A stretch of 64,000 bases of DNA from AP-15 sp963814865 (GTDB lineage: Bacteria; Pseudomonadota; Alphaproteobacteria; ATCC43930; CGMCC-115725), in contig CAWFEN010000003.1 of the NCBI GenBank assembly GCA_963814865.1, forward strand, positions 1 through 64,000. Reading direction: 5' to 3'. The notes below the pieces were generated by a model that saw only the letters and a program-made list of their open reading frames with translations, searched no databases and was not told where the DNA came from. The position numbers and the translations under genes were made by a program. The number at the start of each line of letters is the position of its first letter. The stretch's first letter is position 1. Positions 1-8,229 of this stretch are shown one piece after another.

Positions 1-57
1 GCGGTCTTTTTAACTGTTTTCTTCCTGTAAGTGTCACGACGAGGCGATGGAGGCAAA

Positions 58-240
58 ATGAACCGTTATTTTTGGCCAGCAGACCACCCCGCCGCTCTGC
101 TGGTGCTGGTTGCGACTGCGATCCTTGTCTTCGCTTGGCCACTAAAGAACGTGCCTGCCTGTGTGTTGGCGGCTGTGATGATGGTTGTTGCCGCGGGCTT
201 AGCCATACGGGCGCATTTTCATTCAGTCGGCATGGGCTAA
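58..240 (+). CDS. small two-segment membrane protein
   Basis: A 60-residue protein is predicted. The ATG at 58 is preferred over an upstream GTG because GGAGG lies about 6 nt before it. Two hydrophobic stretches dominate: residues about 11-28 (AALLVLVATAILVFAW) and about 33-50 (ACVLAAVMMVVAAGLAI), so an inner-membrane protein with two helices is likely. There is no catalytic motif and I do not recognise a family. Its TAA stop overlaps the ATG of the next small ORF (TAATG), which suggests translational coupling. Role unknown. Confidence 0.5.
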   Translation: MNRYFWPADHPAALLVLVATAILVFAWPLKNVPACVLAAVMMVVAAGLAIRAHFHSVGMG

Positions 241-398
241 TGGCGCGCCGAAAGAAACCATCACCTACGCGCCGCGACGCGTCTGAAGACCCGGCCGCGG
301 TGCTGATCACGACCGATGTGATGGTCGCCGAAAAGACCGACAAGACCGCCTCGCCGATGCTAACGGCGGCATGGCTGAAGCGTATTTCTTTAAACTAA
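240..398 (+). CDS. small basic hypothetical protein
   Basis: A 52-residue ORF whose ATG overlaps the stop of the upstream membrane protein gene. The start is very basic (MARRKKPSPTRRDASEDP), followed by a short mixed segment (VLITTDVMVAEKTDKTASPML). No domain is recognisable. The stop-start overlap is the main reason to list it. The short, abruptly ending C-terminus could also mean a truncated gene. Confidence 0.35.
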   Translation: MARRKKPSPTRRDASEDPAAVLITTDVMVAEKTDKTASPMLTAAWLKRISLN

Positions 399-457
399 AA
401 AAGGGCGGGCAGCACGGCTTTGAGCAATGCGGTCCACCCAATGGCTAGGGAGCTGCG

Positions 458-874
458 ATGGATACCGGCATGATCAGGCGCCTCCGGATTGCCGCCGAAA
501 GCGGTGAGGCCGCGGCGCAATTCAACCTGGGAGTCCTCTATGACAGCCGTCTCGATGATAACGGGTATGCCGTCGAAGGCGACCGAGCGGAGGCGATCAA
601 GTGGTTACTGGCGGCCGCTGAGCGGGGCCTGCCGCGCGCTCAGAACAAGCTCGCGGAACTCTATGCTGCTGGTCCAGATGCAGCGGAAAACTACGTGAAC
701 GCCTGTGCCTGGTTCCTGCTGGCGGCCGCAAGCTCGCGCGGCATACACCGCCACCAAGCTCGATCAGCGTACGAGCGGGTCGCCGCCGGGCTGACGCTAG
801 CGCAGCTCACCAAAGCGAAACGTCTGGCTGAATTCTGGCGGGGACAGAGCCGAGAAACTCCGATAGTTCAATGA
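458..874 (+). CDS. Sel1-like repeat (TPR-type) protein
   Basis: A 138-residue protein with Sel1/TPR-like repeats. Residues about 8-28 (AAESGEAAAQFNLGVLYDSR) and about 46-70 (AIKWLLAAAERGLPRAQNKL) carry the A..G...AQ..LG..Y pattern; a third, degenerate repeat has ACAWFLLAAASSRG. Sel1 repeats make alpha-alpha superhelices used for protein-protein contacts; the partner is unknown. GGGAG sits 7 nt before the ATG. No signal peptide is seen, so it is probably cytoplasmic. The family call is reasonably safe, the function is not. Confidence 0.75.
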   Translation: MDTGMIRRLRIAAESGEAAAQFNLGVLYDSRLDDNGYAVEGDRAEAIKWLLAAAERGLPRAQNKLAELYAAGPDAAENYVNACAWFLLAAASSRGIHRHQARSAYERVAAGLTLAQLTKAKRLAEFWRGQSRETPIVQ

Positions 875-1002
875 AGGGCAAGTGCAATGAGAGCCTGGTT
901 TGTTCCACCTGTTGTCGTTCCGATTTTTGTCGTCCTGCTGGTCGCGGCATGCGCGGCCTATCGCGCACTCTAAGCCCGAAACTTTGTGGAGGGAACGCAG
1001 CC

Positions 1003-1182
1003 ATGGCCATTTCGATAAACAGCAAGATGAGCGGATTCCAGAAATGGGCGGAAATCCATCAGCCGGAGAAGATCAACAAAACTCGCACCAGGGCGAACGA
1101 TGGCGCCATCGCGGAAGGTACGAAGACACCGGACCTGCAACCGCATCGTCCATGGCTCGTCCCTGGGATCGGCAGGCTCTAA
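1003..1182 (+). CDS. small conserved-looking protein, PHRPWLVPG tail
   Basis: A 59-residue ORF starting MAISINSKMSGFQKWAE and ending LQPHRPWLVPGIGRL. The ATG at 1003 has GGAGG 10 nt upstream. Longer in-frame starts exist but lack a good ribosome site. It is supported by a second copy at 1509-1702 in which the SGF(Q/R)KW and PHRPWLVPG blocks are kept while the middle has diverged, a pattern of selection on the two ends. No known family is recognised. Confidence 0.5.
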   Translation: MAISINSKMSGFQKWAEIHQPEKINKTRTRANDGAIAEGTKTPDLQPHRPWLVPGIGRL

Positions 1183-1508
1183 CCCGTATTCGGGCAACAG
1201 AGGCCGAGTGTGTAGATCAAGGCCGCTCGGGCGGCCGAGCGGCACCGGTTTTCAACGGAACTATCCTGGGTTTTTGGGATAGGTATTGGGTCCGTCGATC
1301 GGCGGCACAAAAACTTTAGCGGTCGCGAGAAGCTCGCCGTAAGTCCATGGCTATCTACTAATTAAATGAAAAATGCGCAGCACTCCTTTTGAGTAAAGCC
1401 ATTCTTTCAAAGCAAATCCGGAAATTGTTTTCCGTCGCAAAATTTGTTCAGTACGATTTGAAATCGTCCCCATATCTCGTTTTCAACAATTCAGAAAGGA
1501 TGCCGGTC

Positions 1509-1702
1509 ATGGGGATCTCCATAGTAGTCCCACGAGCGGGTTCAGGAAATGGTCGGAGGCGCATGACCCGAAGATTGCCGCTGCTCGCGCCGTAGCGGCC
1601 AAGGTTGCTGTCATCTCCGTTCCGGATCCCGATCAAGGGATAATGACTCCAGACGAACAGCCGCATCGTCCGTGGCTCGTGCCGGGGGCCGGTACGCTCT
1701 GA
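1509..1702 (+). pseudogene. frameshifted paralogue of the 1003-1182 small protein
   Basis: It begins MGIS like its neighbour, behind GAAAGGA. From about 1535 the homologous reading (SGFRKWSEAHDPK ... EQPHRPWLVPGAGTL, stop at 1700-1702) lies in another frame. One missing base near 1530 would restore a protein of about 64 residues colinear with the 59-residue protein upstream. As it stands the ATG frame runs into an unrelated stop at 1593-1595. It may be a decayed duplicate or a base-call error. Confidence 0.5.
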
Positions 1703-1888
1703 AGCGAACCCGGATACCGGTCGCGTGACTTGATTCCTGTTCCGATATGGCGTCGAGGGTCACGTGATGCTGCCAGACATTTCTGGCCGCCGCGCGGCGG
1801 CCAGCCCGGGGTCACCCTGAAGCAGGGGAACATGCTGGTCGTCCCGGCATCCTTCTCGCCGCTCCACCAGCGCCACACCCGCGCTTGG

Positions 1889-1911
1889 CCTCCCGATCCT
1901 CGATCGGGAGG
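1889..1911. repeat. perfect 10-bp inverted repeat, 3-nt loop
   Basis: CCTCCCGATC and GATCGGGAGG are separated by CTC. The stem is strong and GC-rich but no T-run follows on either side, so it is not a classical terminator. It sits about 60 nt before the zf-CHCC gene and could act in the leader of that gene or be a protein site. Confidence 0.45.
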
Positions 1912-1969
1912 TCAGCCCCGGGCCGAGGCTCGCGATCGCTCGATGAGGGCGGAGCAAAACGAGGACATC

Positions 1970-2299
1970 ATGTTAATCGAAATCAATCCGGCCCCTAGCC
2001 GGGAGCGGCTGACCGTCCGGACCCCCCGCCAATCACCACGGCCTGAGTCGGTGCCGGGTGGCGGCTATCTCAGGTTCAGGAACGACCGCGGCGTCCGCGA
2101 AATCTGCATCGGGGTGAAGGAATTTAAGTGCATCGGGGAGTCCCCGCCGCAGGACCACCCGCACATCTACATCAACATGGGCGAGGCGAACACGATCCTC
2201 TGTCCCTACTGCGGGACGGGGTTCCGCTTCGATCCTCGATTATCGCTGCTAGAAACCAATCCGCCGGACAGTTTATTTGCTGACCAAAACGCTGCCTGA
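1970..2299 (+). CDS. zinc-finger zf-CHCC domain protein
   Basis: A 109-residue protein. I chose the ATG at 1970 because GAGGA precedes it at good spacing; a longer frame back to 1730 is open but has no support. Residues about 48-90 carry the zf-CHCC signature: FKCIGESPPQDHPHIYINMG followed by ILCPYCGTGFRFDP, with Cys, His, Cys and Cys ligands in the expected order. The family includes the bacterial relatives of the NADH-dehydrogenase NDUFS6 zinc domain; these small proteins bind Zn and have no assigned reaction. The C-terminal tail of about 20 residues is unremarkable. The gene stands alone. Confidence 0.8.
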   Translation: MLIEINPAPSRERLTVRTPRQSPRPESVPGGGYLRFRNDRGVREICIGVKEFKCIGESPPQDHPHIYINMGEANTILCPYCGTGFRFDPRLSLLETNPPDSLFADQNAA

Positions 2300-3261
2300 G
2301 CAGCGCCCGCTCAGGTCCTTCCTGTCCCTGGGGCGCTGCCGCTCCCCAGGAAGCCAGGATGCCACCCAGTTTTTTTCAAGTCACGAACTCCGAAAATTGT
2401 CTCAACCCATAGCCGCCGTACGCGGCCGCCACCGCGGTCCGATGTCCCTCAAGGGACGACCCACCGCGCCGATCGTGTTTCGAGAACAAATCGTGCGGCG
2501 ACTCCATTAATTGGCGACGGCACCCAGCGGCACCGTTGCCATTGCTGGACGCTGCTGACAATCCTGTGAAGGAACAGGATCTGGCTAATAGTAGTGTAAC
2601 ATGAATACGTAACTCTCTCTTTGGCACCACGAGCACCAGGCCGGCCGGGAAGACGAGCTAATGAACGCTCTAATGCTTATTTTTGGCACGCCCGTGCGTT
2701 CGTGCCGGCCGGCGCCGATCGGCTTCCATCAGGATTTGCAGTACCGCCTCCGCCAGGCGCGCAGGTTATGTGGCGGCGCAGCGGGTTCACTCGGCCATCG
2801 GGGCGACCTCCTGGTTCAGGCTGCTTGACGGCGAGATGGCAACCGAGCGCGTGCATGTATCGCAAGGGTCTACCCGACCGAGGCAATCCGCGAGACGCGA
2901 ATATCCGTCTCCTTTGGATTGAAAAGCTGCCTCTGAGACGGTATCAGGGCAAGGTCTGGTATCTAACGAGACGTTTGCGCCCGGGGCGCGAGGGCACTTG
3001 ACGACGCTCGACACCGATCCCAGATGAAAAATCGTCGTCAACCAAGCAGGGAGGATGGTTGATAGCATGACGCCACCGACGAATTCCGAGTTGCCGACCA
3101 CTTGGCATCGGTGACTGAGCAGAAAGCCCAAGATTTTGCTCGGTGAATAATCCGAGCGTGAAGCGAAGCTTCATAGGGGACCCCGCCTGACACCCAGGGC
3201 TGATGCGCTGTGGTGCGCGGGGTCTTCCGTTATGGAAGTCTCATCTATACGGAGCTCAGCA
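2300..3261. other. gene-poor stretch, one possible small ORF
   Basis: No reading frame here shows a recognisable domain. The best candidate is an ORF at 2661-2828 on the plus strand (55 residues, start MNALMLIFGTPV), with GGGAAG upstream, but it is Arg/Cys-rich like the shadow frames around it. Overlapping frames on both strands are of similar length, which argues against real coding. I see no RNA gene or repeat. Confidence 0.3.
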
Positions 3262-3405
3262 ATGGGAGATCAGACCGGAAAGCCGAAGCCGCCAGGCAAC
3301 CCCGCGATACGACAGGAACCGCAACGGCCTCGGCCCATTGAAGAGCCGCCGCGGCCGCTTCCGATACCTCCGGTGGGAAGGCCGCCCCTTCCGACCCACG
3401 TCTGA
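3262..3405 (+). CDS. small proline-rich ORF
   Basis: A 47-residue ORF starting MGDQTGKPKPPGNPAIRQEP, with about one third prolines arranged as PRP.PI..PP.PLPIPPV. GGAG lies 6 nt before the ATG. Such Pro-rich short proteins can be unstructured tails or linkers. The biased composition may also just reflect GC-rich noise, so this is tentative. Confidence 0.3.
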   Translation: MGDQTGKPKPPGNPAIRQEPQRPRPIEEPPRPLPIPPVGRPPLPTHV

Positions 3406-3582
3406 CTAGAATTCCGAATCGAGTCTGGGAGAATGCAAATTGCTATCGGCCACGGATGCGTCTTGAGCGCGTCCAGGGCTTGCTCCAATGTCTCCCTTGC
3501 GGCGGGTGGTTGCTGCGCAGGACTTCGTTCAGTCCGTTGATCGCGTTGCCTTTCGCACGGCAGCCTTGGCGATTGCATTCGC

Positions 3583-3687
3583 CTAGAGCCATGCCGCGAC
3601 CATCTCCCGGTGTTCCTTGGCGTAGCGCCTGCCCAGCACTTGGTCGATTTCTTCAACTGCCGTTCCGATAGTGTGGTCGTTGGCCAT
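3583..3687 (-). pseudogene. truncated small ORF (MANDHTIGTAVEEID...)
   Basis: Read on the minus strand, a well-composed N-terminus (MANDHTIGTAVEEIDQVLGR...EMVAAWL) ends at a TAG after 34 residues. Past the stop, plausible coding continues in pieces and in shifted frames (INGLNEVLRSNHPP, ETLEQALDALK) down to about 3430. This looks like a decayed gene for a roughly 80-residue protein. No family is recognised. Confidence 0.3.
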
Positions 3688-3918
3688 GATCGAGCCTGTC
3701 CTCGATTGTCGTCAGGGATGCGGTCCGGTGCTTATGACACCGGCCGCACCCGCTACTCACTCAGCGGGCGACTCAGTTTCGATAATTCTGGTCGAGTTTC
3801 TCCTGGGTGGGGTCGATGCCGAGCGCGCGCTCGACGTTCGCCAGCTTTAAGAGGACTTGGCTCACTGTATCCAGCTGCTTCTGTAGGATTTGGTTCGTTT
3901 TCTGCTGCTCACTCTTGA

Positions 3919-3926
3919 GCAGTTGC
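3919..3926. repeat. 8-bp target duplication of IS66 copy 1
   Basis: GCAGTTGC at 3919-3926 is repeated exactly at 6382-6389, directly abutting the two ends of the IS. Eight base pairs is the usual duplication length for IS66-family elements. Confidence 0.9.
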
Positions 3927-3984
3927 GTAAGCGCTCGGTGAAGGGCGCCTGCCGCCGGTCGTCGCCCGGCGTGATGATGGCGGC

Positions 3985-4386
3985 ATGGCAGAGACAGCAA
4001 CGGAAGTGTCCACTATCGGCTTAGTGGACACTACGCAAAGGACGCGCAGACCCAAACGTCGGCAGTGGACCGAGGCGTTTAAGCGTCAGGTCGTGGCCGA
4101 GACGCTGGAGCCGGGAGCGTCGGTTTCGATCGTGGCGCGGCGGCATGACGTCAACGCCAACCAGCTGTTCAAATGGCGGCGGGAGATGGCGCCGGAGCAA
4201 CCGCCGGCGGCAGAACAAAGCGTCACCATGTTGCCGGTGGAGATCGCGCCGCAAGCGGTCGAGCCGCGGGCACGAGCCCGGCGCAGCGGCACGATCGAGA
4301 TCACCTTTTCCGGCGGGGCGCGGGTGTGTCTGCGAGGCGAGGTCTCGCCCGAGACGCTGCGGCAGGTAATCGAGCTGTTGCGATGA
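3985..4386 (+). CDS. tnpA: IS66 accessory protein TnpA
   Basis: A 133-residue protein; length and layout match the IS66 OrfA. The N-terminal half holds a helix-turn-helix (RQWTEAFKRQVVAETLEPGA ... DVNANQLFKWRR) of the transposase_8 type, presumably binding the IS ends. The C-terminal part (GTIEITFSGGARVCLRGEVS) is the usual OrfA tail. Its stop overlaps the tnpB start (ATGA), so the two are translationally coupled. Confidence 0.88.
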   Translation: MAETATEVSTIGLVDTTQRTRRPKRRQWTEAFKRQVVAETLEPGASVSIVARRHDVNANQLFKWRREMAPEQPPAAEQSVTMLPVEIAPQAVEPRARARRSGTIEITFSGGARVCLRGEVSPETLRQVIELLR

Positions 4387-4730
4387 TCGGGTTGCCGGCG
4401 GGCACGCGGGTGTGGTTGGCAGCGGGCGCCACCGACATGCGCAAGGGGTTCGACAGTCTGGCGGCGCAGGCGCAGAGCGTGCTTGGCCAGGACCCGTTCT
4501 CGGGTCATGTGTTCTGCTTCCGCGGTCGCCGCGGCGATCTGGTCAAGCTGCTGTGGTGGGATGGCGACGGGCTGTGCCTGTTCGCCAAGCGGCTGGAGCG
4601 AGGGCGATTCGTGTGGCCGCGCGCCGATGAGGGCGTGGCGGTGCTGACGCGGGCGCAATTGTCGATGTTGCTGGAGGGGATCGACTGGCGAATGCCGCGG
4701 CGGACCTGGCGTCCGGAGCTGGCCGGCTGA
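4383..4730 (+). CDS. tnpB: IS66 accessory protein TnpB
   Basis: A 115-residue protein of the IS66 Orf2 family. Characteristic blocks are present: AGATDMRKGFDSLAAQAQ, GHVFCFRGRRGDLVKLLWWD and GDGLCLFAKRLERGRFVWP. The reaction is unknown, but it is needed for IS66 transposition in studied relatives. The ATG at 4383 overlaps the tnpA stop. Confidence 0.9.
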   Translation: MIGLPAGTRVWLAAGATDMRKGFDSLAAQAQSVLGQDPFSGHVFCFRGRRGDLVKLLWWDGDGLCLFAKRLERGRFVWPRADEGVAVLTRAQLSMLLEGIDWRMPRRTWRPELAG

Positions 4731-4805
4731 GGCCGGCTGCGACAGATCGACTCAACCAACGGTGTAGGTGCGTCAACCCGCCGCCGATCTGATCCAATTG
4801 TCGGC

Positions 4806-6356
4806 GTGACGATCGCGCCCGAGAGCCTGCCCGACGACATTGCCGCGCTGAAGCGGATCATCGCCGAGATGGCGCGCGACGCGACGACGGCGAAGGCCGA
4901 GATCGCCAAATTGAAATTCCAACTGGCGCGCTACCGGCGAGCCGAGTTCGGACGGTCGTCGGAGAAGCTGGCGCGCGAAGTCGAGCAGCTCGAGCTGGCG
5001 ATCGAGAGTTTGGAAACCGACCAGGCCGAGCGGCTGGCCGCGGCCTCGCCGGTTGTCGCGGCGGCGATCGAGGACGCCGTCGAGAAGCAGAAGCCGGCAC
5101 GCCGAGCGCTGCCTGAGCATCTGCCGCGCGAAGAAGTGCGCCACCCGGCCGCCTGCACCTGCCCGCATTGCGGCGGTGCCTTGCGGCGGATCGGCGAGGA
5201 GGTGAGCGAGACCCTCGATTACGTGCCCGGCCGCTTCAAGGTGATCCGGCACGTGCGCGAGAAGCTGTCGTGCCGGACTTGCGACACGGTGATCGCCGCG
5301 CCGGCACCGGATCACGCGATCGCCCGCGGCCGGGCCGGGGCGGGACTGCTGGCGCATATTGTCGTCTCGAAGTTCGACGATCACTTGCCGTTGTACCGTC
5401 AGGCCGAGATCTTCGCCCGCGAGGGCGTCAGCCTGGAAACCTCGACCCTGTCCGGCTGGGTCGGCGCCACGGCCGCGGCCCTCAAACCCTTGGTCGACGC
5501 GCTGGCGGCCAATGTCTTCGCCGGCGACACGCTCTACGTCGACGACACTCCGGTGCCGGTATTGGCGCCGGGCACGGGCAAGACCAAGACCGGCCGGTTG
5601 TGGACCTATGTTCGCGACGAGCGGCCGTTTGCCGGCTCCCGCCCGCCGGCGGCGCTGTTCTTCTATTCGCCCGACCGCAAGGGCGAGCACCCAAAGGCGC
5701 ATCTGCAGGACTTCCAGGGGGTCATCCACGCCGACGGCTATGCCGGGTTCAACGGGCTGTTCGCCGGCAACCGGATCGCGGAGGCCGCTTGCTGGGCCCA
5801 TGTCCGCCGCAAATTCTTCGACGTCCATGCCGCCAATGGCTCGTCGATCGCCAAGCAGGCTCTCGACCGCATCGGCGATCTCTACGGGGTCGAAAAGACG
5901 ATCACCGGCTTGCCGCCCGACCTGCGGCGCGCTGAACGTCAGAAACGATCAAAGCCGATTGTCGCCGCGCTGGGCGCCTGGGCCGAGATGACCCTGCCGA
6001 AGCTCTCGCGCAAATCCGAACTGGCCAGGGCCTTCCGCTATATGCGCTCGCGCTGGAAGGCACTGCTGCGCTGCTTCGATGATGGCCGGCTCGCCCTCGA
6101 CAATAATCCGGCCGAGCGGGCTCTGCGCGGCGTCGCCATCGGCCGCAAGAATTATCTGTTCGCCGGCTCCGATGCCGGCGGCCGCCGCGCCGCAGCGCTT
6201 TATTCGCTGATCGAGACCGCCAAGCTCAACCGCCTCGACCCCCACAAATATCTCGCCGACGTGCTCACCAGGATCGCCGATCACCCAGCTCGCCAAATCG
6301 CCGATCTGCTGCCCTGGCACTGGAAACCCGTCGAGCCGGACCGCGCCGCCGCCTGA
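4806..6356 (+). CDS. tnpC: IS66 transposase TnpC
   Basis: A 516-residue DDE transposase; the start is the GTG at 4806. The order is: coiled-coil N-terminus (residues about 10-90, with the LKFQLARYRRAEFGRSSEKL block), zinc-ribbon-like CTCPHCGG (about residue 120) with a second Cys pair SCRTCD, then the catalytic core with YVDDTPVPVL, HADGYAGF and a C-terminal DNNPAERALR block holding the acidic Glu. It is full length and uninterrupted. Confidence 0.93.
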   Translation: MTIAPESLPDDIAALKRIIAEMARDATTAKAEIAKLKFQLARYRRAEFGRSSEKLAREVEQLELAIESLETDQAERLAAASPVVAAAIEDAVEKQKPARRALPEHLPREEVRHPAACTCPHCGGALRRIGEEVSETLDYVPGRFKVIRHVREKLSCRTCDTVIAAPAPDHAIARGRAGAGLLAHIVVSKFDDHLPLYRQAEIFAREGVSLETSTLSGWVGATAAALKPLVDALAANVFAGDTLYVDDTPVPVLAPGTGKTKTGRLWTYVRDERPFAGSRPPAALFFYSPDRKGEHPKAHLQDFQGVIHADGYAGFNGLFAGNRIAEAACWAHVRRKFFDVHAANGSSIAKQALDRIGDLYGVEKTITGLPPDLRRAERQKRSKPIVAALGAWAEMTLPKLSRKSELARAFRYMRSRWKALLRCFDDGRLALDNNPAERALRGVAIGRKNYLFAGSDAGGRRAAALYSLIETAKLNRLDPHKYLADVLTRIADHPARQIADLLPWHWKPVEPDRAAA

Positions 6357-6610
6357 CCTGGCGTGTTCACCGAGCGCTTACGCAGTTGCTCGACCTGCCC
6401 GACCTTCTGCGTTGAACTGGACCCCATTCGCGGGACCACGGGGGGCATTAGATTTAAGGTGTAATCGGGCCTGCCCTTATCCTTCAAGAATCAAGCTACT
6501 TCATGCTGGTTGTGCTGTGGGTATGTGGTCAACGCGTTTGCGTTGTACAAGCGAAGCGGCATATCCACAGCTCTGGCCGCCGCCTCGATTTTAATTTATT
6601 CATACCGTCG

Positions 6611-7350
6611 TGTGTTTCGGCGTGGAAAATTGACCCCGGTAAGGGGGAGATCGGCGTCCAATTTTGACCCCCTTTGCGATGTGATGCGCAGGCTGCCCGC
6701 TGGGGGATGCAAGCGGGTGGCGGGGGATGCTGGTTGTGGAGACGGTCGGTCGGATCAGGCGGGAGCATTTTGTTAAAGGCAAGTCGATCAAGGAGATCGC
6801 TCGCGCGTTAAAGGTGTCGCGGAACACGGTTCGCAAGGTGCTGCGTTCGGGAGCGACTGCCTTTGAATACAGTCGCCAAGTGCAGCCGTGGCCGAAGCTG
6901 GGCCCGTGGCGTGAGGATTTCGACCAGATGCTGGCGGCGAACGCGGCGCAGCTGCCGCGTGAGCGGCTGACGGTCATTCGCCTGTACGAGGAGCTGCGCG
7001 GACGGGGTTACGAGGGCGGCTACAATTCGGTCCGGCGCTATGCCAAGGCATGGCGGGTCGCAGGCGGAGCGGCGACGGCGCAGGCTTATGTGCCGCTGAG
7101 CTTTGCGCCGGGCGAGGCCTATCAGTTCGACTGGTCACACGAGATCGTGCTGATCAACGGGGTGACCGTGACGGTTAAGGTGGCGCATGTCCGGCTGTGC
7201 CACAGCCGCATGCTGTTCGTGCGAGCCTATCCGCGCGAGACCCAGGAGATGGTGTTTGACGCCCACAACCGTGCTTTCGCCTTTTTCAAGGGGGCCTGCA
7301 CGCGCGGCATTTACGACAACATGAAAACGGCGGTTGAGAGCGTGTTCATC
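6611..7350 (+). mobile_element. IS21-family left-end remnant
   Basis: From about 6611 (TGTGTTTCGGCGTGG) the sequence has the repeated terminal motif AAAATTGACCCC / CAATTTTGACCCC typical of IS21 ends, then an istA gene cut at 7350 by the left end of IS66 copy 2. No istB or right end is found in the window, so most of the element is missing and not merely displaced. Confidence 0.7.
6727..7350 (+). pseudogene. istA: IS21 transposase IstA, 5' fragment
   Basis: About 208 IstA residues remain of the usual roughly 500. The HTH is clear (GKSIKEIARALKVSRNTVRK, residues about 19-38). The start of the DDE core is present: FDWSHEIVLINGVTV holds the first catalytic Asp and GIYDNMKTAVESV the second. The frame then runs into IS66 copy 2. 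It is not functional. Confidence 0.85.
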
Positions 7351-7408
7351 GTAAGCGCTCGGTGAAGGGCGCCTGCCGCCGGTCGTCGCCCGGCGTGATG
7401 ATGGCGGC

Positions 7409-7810
7409 ATGGCAGAGACAGCAACGGAAGTGTCCACTATCGGCTTAGTGGACACTACGCAAAGGACGCGCAGACCCAAACGTCGGCAGTGGACCGAGGC
7501 GTTTAAGCGTCAGGTCGTGGCCGAGACGCTGGAGCCGGGAGCGTCGGTTTCGATCGTGGCGCGGCGGCATGACGTCAACGCCAACCAGCTGTTCAAATGG
7601 CGGCGGGAGATGGCGCCGGAGCAACCGCCGGCGGCAGAACAAAGCGTCACCATGTTGCCGGTGGAGATCGCGCCGCAAGCGGTCGAGCCGCGGGCACGAG
7701 CCCGGCGCAGCGGCACGATCGAGATCACCTTTTCCGGCGGGGCGCGGGTGTGTCTGCGAGGCGAGGTCTCGCCCGAGACGCTGCGGCAGGTAATCGAGCT
7801 GTTGCGATGA
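7409..7810 (+). CDS. tnpA: IS66 accessory protein TnpA (copy 2)
   Basis: Its 133-residue product is identical to the copy-1 TnpA at 3985, with an HTH-containing OrfA. The stop overlaps the tnpB start. Confidence 0.88.
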   Translation: MAETATEVSTIGLVDTTQRTRRPKRRQWTEAFKRQVVAETLEPGASVSIVARRHDVNANQLFKWRREMAPEQPPAAEQSVTMLPVEIAPQAVEPRARARRSGTIEITFSGGARVCLRGEVSPETLRQVIELLR

Positions 7811-8154
7811 TCGGGTTGCCGGCGGGCACGCGGGTGTGGTTGGCAGCGGGCGCCACCGACATGCGCAAGGGGTTCGACAGTCTGGCGGCGCAGGCGCAGA
7901 GCGTGCTTGGCCAGGACCCGTTCTCGGGTCATGTGTTCTGCTTCCGCGGTCGCCGCGGCGATCTGGTCAAGCTGCTGTGGTGGGATGGCGACGGGCTGTG
8001 CCTGTTCGCCAAGCGGCTGGAGCGAGGGCGATTCGTGTGGCCGCGCGCCGATGAGGGCGTGGCGGTGCTGACGCGGGCGCAATTGTCGATGTTGCTGGAG
8101 GGGATCGACTGGCGAATGCCGCGGCGGACCTGGCGTCCGGAGCTGGCCGGCTGA
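7807..8154 (+). CDS. tnpB: IS66 accessory protein TnpB (copy 2)
   Basis: Its 115-residue product is identical to the copy-1 TnpB at 4383. The only base difference I found between the two elements lies just downstream of this gene, in the tnpB-tnpC gap at 8172. Confidence 0.9.
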   Translation: MIGLPAGTRVWLAAGATDMRKGFDSLAAQAQSVLGQDPFSGHVFCFRGRRGDLVKLLWWDGDGLCLFAKRLERGRFVWPRADEGVAVLTRAQLSMLLEGIDWRMPRRTWRPELAG

Positions 8155-8229
8155 GGCCGGCTGCGACAGATTGACTCAACCAACGGTGTAGGTGCGTCAA
8201 CCCGCCGCCGATCTGATCCAATTGTCGGC

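Larger units (their letters stand above)
3927..6381 (+). mobile_element. IS66-family insertion sequence, copy 1 (2455 bp)
   Basis: The ends are inverted repeats beginning GTAAGCGCTCGGTGAA (right end read as ...TTCACCGAGCGCTTAC). The element carries the three-gene IS66 set tnpA-tnpB-tnpC, all intact. It is flanked by a perfect 8-bp duplication. It is identical to copy 2 at 7351-9805 except for C at 4748 versus T at 8172, as far as I can compare by eye. Confidence 0.93.
3773..6487 (-). pseudogene. small coiled-coil protein gene split by IS66
   Basis: The 5' part lies at 6382-6487 (TTG start at 6487 with a weak site; start uncertain) and the 3' part at 3773-3926. Removing the IS and one 8-bp duplication joins ...QKVGQVEQL to LKSEQQKTNQILQKQLD in frame, giving about 83 residues. 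The central part (EQLLKSEQQKTNQILQKQLDTVSQVLLKL) is a heptad-like amphipathic helix, and the protein ends LDQNYRN before a TGA. No family is recognised. The clean in-frame join shows that the gene was intact before the insertion. Confidence 0.65.

Noticed and set aside
4773..5828. 351-residue minus-strand ORF inside IS66 (and its twin at 8197-9252)
   Set aside because: It lies exactly antisense to the intact tnpC transposase, is low-complexity Arg/Gly/Ala and has no domain. A shadow frame of GC-rich coding DNA.
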